DNA of 5,680 nt. Source: an uncultured Synergistia bacterium. Lineage in GTDB: Bacteria; Eremiobacterota; SpSt-956; JAKJGF01. Positions 1 through 4,298 of this stretch are shown here, one piece after another. A program made the translations under genes and the position numbers. The DNA is taken from positions 1-5,680 of the forward strand of contig CALARM010000583.1 of NCBI GenBank assembly GCA_937888925.1. The letters are read 5' to 3'. Under the pieces are notes generated by a model. It had not been told where the DNA came from. It did no database searches and saw only the letters and a program-made list of their open reading frames with translations. How positions within the stretch are numbered: position 1 is the stretch's first letter; every line of letters starts with the position of its first letter.

Positions 1-1
1 G

Positions 2-1018
2 GAGTTACTGGAAAAGGCAAATAATTCCCTGCTCAGACTGGATAGTCTTGGCTATGCTTTACCTGATTATGAAAATTTTATTGGAGCATATATACAGAAG
101 GAAGCTCTTTTAAGTTCACAAATTGAAGGTACAAGAGCAACTATGGAAGATGTTTTTATATTTAATAGAATTTCCGCCGGAAATAAAGAAGTTATTCCTG
201 TTTTTAATTATATTGAAGCTTTGAAATATGGAAAAAAAAGATTAAATGAATTACCAATGTGTTTGAGACTGATAAGAGAGATGCATAAGATTCTGCTGGA
301 AGGAGCGGAAGGGGAAAATAAAAATCCAGGAGAATTCAGAACTGCTCCCGTTATAATCGGAGGTAATCCGGGTTATGTTCCCCCTCCTCCGGATCATCTT
401 AAAGAGCTTTTATCTGATTTTGAAAAATACGTGAATGAAGAAAATACATATCACCCGTTGATAAAATGTGCTTTAATTCACTATCAATTTGAAGCCATTC
501 ACCCCTTTCTGGATGGAAACGGAAGGATAGGAAGGCTGCTGATAACACTGTATCTTCTATGGAAGAACATTATAGAGGAACCTCTGCTTTATCTCAGTTA
601 CTATTTTAAAAAATACCGTCATGAATATTATGATAGATTATACCTTGTCAGCAGCCGGGGAGATTTTGAACAATGGATCGTTTTTTTTCTTAAAGGTATT
701 ATAGAAACATCTACTTCTGCGTTAAAAACAGCAAAGGACATAATAGATTTACGAGAGAGGCACAGGAAACTATTGATAAAAGGGAAGAAAGTGTCTGCTA
801 CCGCCCTGTTACTTTTTGAGGATTTATTCTCTACTCCTTTTGTTTCTATAGAAAATATACAGGAAAAATATAACGTTTCCCATACAACTGCTTCTGCCGT
901 TATAAAAAATTTAAAAACTGCAGGCATACTTAAAGAAGAAATGCTTGACAGAAAAAGAAAAAATCAATTCAAGTATTTTGAATATTTGAAAATCCTTTCT
1001 GAAGGTACAGAATTATAA
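2..1018 (+). CDS. Fic family protein (probable AMP-transferase) with C-terminal winged helix, 5' partial
   Basis: The reading frame is open from base 2, so the start lies left of the window and 338 residues are visible. An internal ATG at 143 would drop conserved sequence and is not the start. The Fic catalytic motif HPFLDGNGRIGR is complete at visible residues 167-178 (bases 500-535), with the base His167, the phosphate-binding GNGR and the final Arg. Enzymes of this class usually transfer AMP from ATP to a Ser, Thr or Tyr of a target protein. Upstream, SSQIEG at residues 38-43 fits the inhibitory motif [S/T]xxxE[G/N], whose Glu blocks ATP binding, so the enzyme looks autoinhibited with an N-terminal inhibitory helix. 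A proline stretch (PPPP) follows the Fic_N region. Residues about 265-330 resemble a winged helix-turn-helix. The layout matches the SoFic-like family (about 370 residues), so roughly 30-40 residues are missing. The target is unknown. The family call is secure; AMPylation as the exact reaction is inferred. Confidence 0.93.
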   Translation, partial: ELLEKANNSLLRLDSLGYALPDYENFIGAYIQKEALLSSQIEGTRATMEDVFIFNRISAGNKEVIPVFNYIEALKYGKKRLNELPMCLRLIREMHKILLEGAEGENKNPGEFRTAPVIIGGNPGYVPPPPDHLKELLSDFEKYVNEENTYHPLIKCALIHYQFEAIHPFLDGNGRIGRLLITLYLLWKNIIEEPLLYLSYYFKKYRHEYYDRLYLVSSRGDFEQWIVFFLKGIIETSTSALKTAKDIIDLRERHRKLLIKGKKVSATALLLFEDLFSTPFVSIENIQEKYNVSHTTASAVIKNLKTAGILKEEMLDRKRKNQFKYFEYLKILSEGTEL

Positions 1019-1199
1019 ACGATATTACAGTAGATTCAGATGGAAAAATATATATCAGAACCCAGCAAGTGTCGTATCCAGAAGTTTGCCCCAGACCCTG
1101 AATTTAAAGTTAAATAAATACATAATACCTTATCATCTAAAGGGTTGAACAGCCTGTAGCTTTCATTTCATGTGAATAATTATAACAATAAAATACATA
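1019..1199. other. Intergenic gap after the fic gene
   Basis: I see no complete gene here and no convincing terminator for the fic gene. A short open stretch at 1021-1101 (reading DITVDSDGKIYI and onward for 26 codons to TGA) is in a different frame from fic. It looks slightly protein-like and locally more GC-rich, but has no start codon or ribosome site, so at most it is a degraded gene remnant. The rest is AT-rich and unremarkable up to the promoter at 1200. Confidence 0.4.
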
Positions 1200-1228
1200 T
1201 TGACATTTTTAATAATATATGATATAAA
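1200..1228 (+). promoter_or_regulatory. Sigma-70-type promoter of the HTH-ATPase operon
   Basis: A perfect -35 box TTGACA (1200-1205) is separated by exactly 17 bases from TATAAA (1223-1228). Transcription should begin near 1235, inside the inverted repeat at 1231-1264. This gives a leader of about 57 bases before the ATG at 1292. This is one of the strongest-looking promoters in the window. Confidence 0.75.
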
Positions 1229-1230
1229 AT

Positions 1231-1264
1231 AATTAAGTTTAATTATTTTTAATTAAACTTAATT
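1231..1264. repeat. Perfect 14-bp inverted repeat at the transcription start (candidate operator)
   Basis: The arms AATTAAGTTTAATT (1231-1244) and AATTAAACTTAATT (1251-1264) are exact reverse complements around a 6-base centre. Each arm is itself nearly palindromic (AATTAA-GT-TTAATT), so the element holds four AATTAA/TTAATT half-sites. It begins 2 bases after the -10 box and covers the predicted start point, a classic repressor position. It is not followed by a T run on the plus strand, so it does not look like a terminator. Autoregulation by the downstream HTH protein is a reasonable but untested guess. In RNA it could also form a weak, all-A/U-rich leader hairpin. Confidence 0.6.
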
Positions 1265-1273
1265 ACAAAAAAA

Positions 1274-1281
1274 AGGAGGTG
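1274..1281 (+). promoter_or_regulatory. Ribosome binding site of the HTH gene
   Basis: AGGAGGTG is a near-perfect anti-16S match and lies 10 bases before the ATG at 1292, supporting that start over the later in-frame ATGs. Confidence 0.8.
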
Positions 1282-1291
1282 GTAAATAGAT

Positions 1292-1579
1292 ATGAAAGAA
1301 GAGATAGGTGAAATGTTCCGGGAAGAGGGAAGAGGTCTTACCGATATAATGGACATAAGCCAGGCTGCAGAATTTTTAAATACAAGCAAACCCACCCTTT
1401 ATCGCTGGCTGAACGAGGGAACGATAACTGGCTTTAAGGCAGGAGGGCAGTGGCGTTTTTACCGTAAAGATCTGATTTCCTTTTTAAAGGGACAGAGTAA
1501 AGAGCAGGAAGAATTCAGAAAAGAACTGGAAAAAGCAATAGAATTTTTCAGGGAAAGAATAAAATCAAAAGGTAAATAA
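1292..1579 (+). CDS. Excisionase/MerR-type helix-turn-helix DNA-binding protein
   Basis: The protein is 95 residues long. Residues about 20-66 match the HTH_17 (excisionase-family) fold: a first helix around ISQAAEFLN (22-30), a recognition helix around KPTLYRWLNEG (33-43), and a wing with the typical QWRFYRKDLISFL segment (53-65). Residues 67-95 form a highly charged, probably helical tail (EQEEFRKELEKAIEFF and onward) that could dimerise or bind a partner. The family covers phage excisionases, plasmid regulators and BldC-like transcription factors, so the fold alone does not give the role. A strong ribosome site supports the start. It is followed after 21 bases by the ATPase gene, each with its own Shine-Dalgarno, so the two are very likely co-transcribed. 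It may regulate its own promoter or act together with the ATPase. DNA binding is well supported; the target is unknown. Confidence 0.85.
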   Translation: MKEEIGEMFREEGRGLTDIMDISQAAEFLNTSKPTLYRWLNEGTITGFKAGGQWRFYRKDLISFLKGQSKEQEEFRKELEKAIEFFRERIKSKGK

Positions 1580-1585
1580 AAAATG

Positions 1586-1592
1586 AAAGGAG
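1586..1592 (+). promoter_or_regulatory. Ribosome binding site of the ATPase gene
   Basis: AAAGGAG lies 8 bases before the ATG at 1601 and fixes that start. It sits in the short gap after the HTH stop codon. Confidence 0.75.
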
Positions 1593-1600
1593 AATAAAAA

Positions 1601-2809
1601 ATGAAAGAAAAATTTGATATTGAAATCGATGAACATGATGATATTAAATTAAATGAACTGTTAAACCTCATAATAGAAGATGCGTGTTCCGACAGGGCAA
1701 GCGATATACACTTAAATCCTGCTAAGCAGGCCTTTAAAATCCGCTACAGGGTTGACGGAGCACTGAGGGATATATCAACACTGTCCGATCTGCTCTATAA
1801 TCCACTGGTAAAAAAAATTAAAGAAAGAGCTTCATTAAACAGCGATATTATATCAAAACCTCAGGATGGGAAAATAAACCATGAATTCGGGAATAGATGC
1901 CTGGATATAAGAGTTTCTACCCTTCCAACCTTTTACGGGGAAAATATAGTAATGAGAATTCTTGATAAAGCAGCCATAACCCTGGATCTGGAAAAACTTG
2001 GTTTTAGTGAAGAAAATTTAAAGAAATACAAAGATTTACTGAGCTGTCCTTCCGGACTTATTATAATTAACGGCCCCACAGGGTGCGGAAAAACAACAAC
2101 GGCATATGCGGGACTTAACGAAATGGCAAACCCCGGGATTAATATACTCACAATAGAGAATCCGGTAGAATATTTAATTGACAATGTTATTCATACACAG
2201 GTAAATGAAAAAGAAGGACTTACCTTTTCCGGAGCGCTCAGATCATTCCTGAGACAGGACCCCGATGTGATTTATTGCGGAGAAATAAGAGATGACGTGT
2301 CAGCTAAAATACTTCTGGAAACAGCTCTTACGGGACATGTGGTAATAAGTATTCTCCATGCCCCTGACAGTGCAGAAGCATTAACCAGGCTTATTGATAT
2401 GGGGCTTGAACCTTTTCTGCTTGCTTCTGCCCTGAAAGGCATCATATCTCAGAGATTGGTAAGAAAAATATGCCCTGACTGCAAGGAAGAAATTCCTGTA
2501 CCTGAAGGACTTGTTAATATGTTAAAAGAAGAAAATCTTTATAGAGAAAATATGGTTTTATATAAAGGAAAAGGTTGTGAGACTTGCCGTAACACCGGTT
2601 ACAAACATAGAACGGCATTGTATGAAGTCATAGTAATGGACGATGAATTAAAAAATGAAATTTCCATGAAACCTTCTTATGCCGATCTGATAAAATTCTT
2701 CAGGAGCAGGGGAGAAGCATCCATAAAACATGACGGACTAAAAAAAGCCATAGAAGGAATAACTCCAATAGATGAAATTTTAAGGATTTGCAGTGATATA
2801 AAATGGTAA
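1601..2809 (+). CDS. Short PilB/GspE/TadA-like secretion or pilus ATPase
   Basis: The protein is 402 residues long and belongs to the type II/IV secretion ATPase family, hexameric cytoplasmic motors that drive pilus assembly or secretion. Visible motifs in order are RASDIHLNP (32-40), Walker A GPTGCGKTT (158-166, with Lys164 and Cys where Ser is usual), the Asp box ILTIENPVEY (182-191, with Asn187 where Asp is usual), Walker B RQDPDVIYCGEIRD (218-231) and the His box TGHVVISILHAPDSAEALTRL (244-264). A tetracysteine zinc motif CPDC/CETC (291-294, 326-329) is typical of PilB/GspE assembly ATPases rather than PilT. The C-terminus ends normally (EGITPIDEILRI). Family members are often 500-580 residues because of an N-terminal MshEN/T2SSE_N domain, which is absent here. 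No pilin, platform or secretin gene is visible nearby. The upstream partner is the HTH gene. ATPase activity is likely; the machine it serves is unknown. Confidence 0.9.
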   Translation: MKEKFDIEIDEHDDIKLNELLNLIIEDACSDRASDIHLNPAKQAFKIRYRVDGALRDISTLSDLLYNPLVKKIKERASLNSDIISKPQDGKINHEFGNRCLDIRVSTLPTFYGENIVMRILDKAAITLDLEKLGFSEENLKKYKDLLSCPSGLIIINGPTGCGKTTTAYAGLNEMANPGINILTIENPVEYLIDNVIHTQVNEKEGLTFSGALRSFLRQDPDVIYCGEIRDDVSAKILLETALTGHVVISILHAPDSAEALTRLIDMGLEPFLLASALKGIISQRLVRKICPDCKEEIPVPEGLVNMLKEENLYRENMVLYKGKGCETCRNTGYKHRTALYEVIVMDDELKNEISMKPSYADLIKFFRSRGEASIKHDGLKKAIEGITPIDEILRICSDIKW

Positions 2810-2827
2810 TCTCTACAAAAAACTCAC

Positions 2828-2876
2828 AAAAAAATAAACTGATCCGGTAATAAATTATCTTATAGCCCCGATCAGT
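2828..2876 (-). terminator. Rho-independent terminator on the minus strand
   Basis: Read on the minus strand, a stem of ACTGATC paired with GATCAGT (2870-2876 and 2838-2844) is extended inward by two G-C pairs and an ATAA/TTAT helix. It is followed directly by TTATTTTTTT (2837-2828). This is a convincing intrinsic terminator. It could end the recombinase transcript, about 270 bases past its stop codon, and/or a small RNA started at the promoter at 2894-2922. On the plus strand the same hairpin is followed only by AATTT, so it would work poorly in that direction. Confidence 0.7.
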
Positions 2877-2887
2877 AATTTCTAAGC
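2828..2887 (-). ncRNA. Candidate small RNA of about 60 nt
   Basis: A minus-strand promoter predicted to start near 2887 is followed after about 10 bases by the terminator hairpin ending in a T run at 2828. Together they define a minimal transcription unit with no reading frame. Most of the RNA would be the hairpin, with an internal loop containing GGGGCTATAAG. I do not recognise a known RNA family. It lies downstream of, and antisense to, the trailer of the ATPase operon. The promoter may be chance in such AT-rich DNA, so confidence is modest. Confidence 0.3.
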
Positions 2888-2893
2888 AAAAAT

Positions 2894-2922
2894 ATTATAC
2901 ACAGAAAAATCATATTTATCAA
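2894..2922 (-). promoter_or_regulatory. Minus-strand promoter inside the convergent region
   Basis: On the minus strand TTGATA (2922-2917) is separated by 17 bases from a perfect TATAAT (2899-2894), predicting a start near 2887. No gene lies downstream on that strand before the terminator at 2876-2828. It therefore either drives a small RNA or is a spurious match. Confidence 0.4.
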
Positions 2923-2926
2923 GAAT

Positions 2927-3035
2927 GACCGGAATTTATATTTCAGATTAACAGGATAATCTATTTATCCAACTCGGTCTTTCTCCTGTTAATTTTTGAA
3001 GCCTCATAAATTTCGGTCGTTTTTATATTTTTTAA
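2927..3035 (+). terminator. Long imperfect hairpin with T tracts, probable terminator of the ATPase operon
   Basis: Three stacked helices pair inward. GACCGGAATTTAT (2927-2939) pairs with ATAAATTTCGGTC (3006-3018) over 13 pairs with one G-U. Bases 2941-2946 pair with 2996-3001, including two G-U. ATTAACAGGA (2947-2956) pairs perfectly with TCCTGTTAAT (2984-2993). The structure is followed by GTTTTTATATTTTTT (3019-3033). It lies about 118 bases after the ATPase stop. At about 92 nt it is much longer than an ordinary terminator, so a structured RNA or a small inverted-repeat element is an alternative. Confidence 0.5.
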
Positions 3036-3147
3036 TATCATAAAATATTTTTATTTATCAATTAATCATTATTTATTATTATTCTCTAAGTCTTACAGGG
3101 CAATAGTTTTACACCGACAATTTCTAATAATGGGTAAAAAAAGCTTA

Positions 3148-4095
3148 TTAATTGTTTTCAGAGGAAATTCGTCTGTCCCAAAGGTACTTGACTGTACCTG
3201 CTTTCCATTTGCCACCTCTTCTGGTGGGTATGTGGCTGATATTGAGTTTATCCGCTATCTGCCTGAATGAGGCTCCTTTATTTTTCTCGGAAACTATAAA
3301 AACTTCTGCCTGTGAGGTGTCTTTAGAAGGTATAATAAAATTTCGATCGATCAGAGGTTCATGAACACCTTCTTTATGTATGGCAGAATAATTCACAAAA
3401 CCTTTATAGAGTCTATTTTCAAGGATATATTTTACCGTACATCCGTACCATGTTCCGTTTCTTTTTGTTTTATAGTTATTTTCATTTAAATAATCTGCTA
3501 TTTCTTTCAGGGTTTTTCCACTATTTCTCAGTTCATAAATAAGCTCCACTGTAGATGCCTCTGTATCCTGAACGGCAAGATAACTGGGAGATTTTCCAGT
3601 GTCTCTTTTTGTAATATATCCGAGAGCCGGAGCACCTCCTCCATAGCCGCCGTCTTTTGCTTTTTTAGTTCTTCCTGATTTCATTCTTATAACAATCATG
3701 GCTTTCTCATACTGGTTTATGGCACCTTTCATCTGTCTGAGAAGGATTCTGGAAGGGTCTATGCTCAGTATATCAGGCTCGTCTATTGACAGGACAGAAG
3801 CGCCTTTCTCCTGGAAATCTCCGAGAATACTTTCCTGGACCAGAAGGTTTCTTGCCAGTCTGTCCAGTCGTGTTATTATTATGGTATCTATAAGCCCTGA
3901 CGATACGTCAGACTGAAGTTCTGCAAGAGCAGGTCTTCTGTCAAGTCCTCCTGAAATACCATGTTCTTCATAAAATTTGTCTAATTTCAGTCCGCTTTTT
4001 TTGCAGTAATCCAGTATCGCTTCTTTCTGTATCTCCAGACCTCTGCCGTATTCAACCTGATCAAGTGTGGAAACCCTTATATATCCTGCTATCAT
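3148..4095 (-). CDS. Serine recombinase (resolvase/invertase domain plus recombinase domain)
   Basis: The protein is 315 residues long. The N-terminal resolvase domain (about 1-140) shows YIRVSTLDQ with the nucleophile Ser9 and Arg7, and RLDRLARN (76-83), whose arginines complete the active site. A helical linker (about 120-145) leads to a recombinase domain from about residue 154 (GGAPALGY). Such enzymes cut and rejoin two DNA sites through a Ser-DNA bond and cause integration, excision, inversion or resolution. It is shorter than typical large serine integrases (about 450-550) and lacks a visible zinc ribbon and coiled coil. Instead, residues 193-228 are repeated at 274-309. The ATG at 4095 is the only start that keeps Ser9 in place and has no Shine-Dalgarno. 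It appears locally richer in G+C than the LmeA-like gene beside it, which suits a mobile origin. The substrate site is unknown; the palindrome at its promoter is the obvious candidate. Confidence 0.92.
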   Translation of the reverse strand: MIAGYIRVSTLDQVEYGRGLEIQKEAILDYCKKSGLKLDKFYEEHGISGGLDRRPALAELQSDVSSGLIDTIIITRLDRLARNLLVQESILGDFQEKGASVLSIDEPDILSIDPSRILLRQMKGAINQYEKAMIVIRMKSGRTKKAKDGGYGGGAPALGYITKRDTGKSPSYLAVQDTEASTVELIYELRNSGKTLKEIADYLNENNYKTKRNGTWYGCTVKYILENRLYKGFVNYSAIHKEGVHEPLIDRNFIIPSKDTSQAEVFIVSEKNKGASFRQIADKLNISHIPTRRGGKWKAGTVKYLWDRRISSENN

Positions 4096-4101
4096 AAAGC
4101 T

Positions 4102-4130
4102 ATTGTAACAGGGGAGAGGTTTCGTGTCAA
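4102..4130 (-). promoter_or_regulatory. Recombinase promoter, predicting a leaderless mRNA
   Basis: On the minus strand a perfect TTGACA (4130-4125) is separated by 17 bases from TACAAT (4107-4102). Only 6 bases separate the -10 box from the ATG, so the expected +1 falls on the A of the start codon at 4095. The -35 box is the left end of the palindrome at 4125-4170. Confidence 0.7.
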
Positions 4131-4170
4131 GTAAATATAAAAAAAGCCTCTTTTTTATATTTACTTGACA
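4125..4170. repeat. 46-bp palindromic element between divergent promoters (candidate operator or recombination site)
   Basis: A perfect 20-bp inverted repeat (4125-4144 and 4151-4170) surrounds the 6-base centre AGCCTC. The left arm begins TGTCAAGTAAATAT and ends in A6. Its outer ends are the -35 boxes of the minus promoter (4125-4130) and the plus promoter (4165-4170). Both promoters point outward, so neither transcript contains the whole palindrome. It therefore acts as DNA, not as an RNA hairpin. A protein bound here would block both promoters. Its size is compatible with a serine recombinase site, and in Tn3-family transposons the res site similarly lies between divergent promoters that resolvase represses. 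That the neighbouring recombinase binds it is inference. Confidence 0.75.
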
Positions 4171-4193
4171 GATAAAAAAGAGTATTTTATAAA
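4165..4193 (+). promoter_or_regulatory. Plus-strand promoter of the LmeA-like gene
   Basis: A perfect TTGACA (4165-4170) is followed after 17 bases by TATAAA (4188-4193), predicting a start near 4200. The -35 box lies within the right arm of the palindrome. An AAGGAG at 4197-4202 sits on the start point and is followed by no usable start codon, so it is probably not a ribosome site. Confidence 0.7.
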
Positions 4194-4199
4194 AAAAAG

Positions 4200-4298
4200 G
4201 AGTTAGAAATAAGCTGTAGAATGTATAAATAACTTATCAATTTTCAGGTGTTAGGTGTTGGGTTAGGAAGATTAAAACCCAAAACCTATTTAAGTAAA
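4200..4298 (+). other. Leader region with heptamer repeat and hairpin
   Basis: The predicted leader of about 99 bases contains three G-rich 7-base units, GGTGTTA, GGTGTTG and GGTTAGG (4247-4267). It also contains a 7-bp hairpin, TTGGGTT (4258-4264) with AACCCAA (4276-4282), whose 11-base loop carries AGGAAG. This could influence translation of the following gene or be a decayed intergenic repeat. A three-codon ATG reading frame at 4221-4232 is probably incidental. Confidence 0.3.

Larger units (their letters stand above)
2810..3147. other. Structured gene-free region between convergent genes
   Basis: I see no protein-coding gene in these 338 bases. They hold a minus-strand terminator hairpin (2838-2876), a minus-strand promoter (2894-2922), a long hairpin with downstream T tracts (2927-3035) and a weaker dyad at 3117-3155. 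That last dyad pairs ACAATT with AATTGT and AATAA with TTATT, overlaps the recombinase stop codon, and has only TTT after it on the plus strand. The remainder (about 3036-3116) is low-complexity A/T. The hairpins suit the end of two converging transcripts, whose 3' ends would overlap here. Confidence 0.6.

Noticed and set aside
628..927. Minus-strand open frame inside the fic gene
   Set aside because: It is the antisense shadow of the conserved Fic coding region and has no recognisable domain.
1145..1186. TTGAAC and TATAAC as a second upstream promoter
   Set aside because: The boxes are 30 bases apart, too far for a sigma-70 promoter.
1231..1264. Inverted repeat as a terminator of the fic gene
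   Set aside because: It is followed by an A run, not a T run, on the plus strand, has no G-C-rich stem, and lies downstream of a strong promoter for the next operon.
1459..2184. Minus-strand open frames across the HTH and ATPase genes
   Set aside because: They overlap conserved motifs of real genes on the other strand and have no ribosome sites or recognisable products.
3021..3090. Low-complexity A/T tract as a replication origin or DnaA-box region
   Set aside because: It has high A/T content only; no repeated DnaA-box-like 9-mers or iterons are visible.
3152..3364. Plus-strand open frames inside the recombinase gene (also 3698-3916)
   Set aside because: They are antisense to clearly conserved recombinase sequence and show no family features.
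4125..4170. Palindrome as a Rho-independent terminator
   Set aside because: Neither strand has a T run after the right-hand arm, the stem is A/T-dominated, and both flanking promoters point away from it, so no visible transcript from them would carry the full hairpin.
4197..4202. AAGGAG as a ribosome binding site
   Set aside because: It overlaps the predicted transcription start, and no ATG, GTG or TTG in a long frame follows at a suitable distance.
4248..4298. GTG at 4248 as the start of the LmeA-like gene
   Set aside because: The extra 17 codons lie in a G-rich heptamer repeat and hairpin, there is no ribosome site, and their translation (LGVGLGRLK) looks like repeat-derived sequence. It is not fully excluded.
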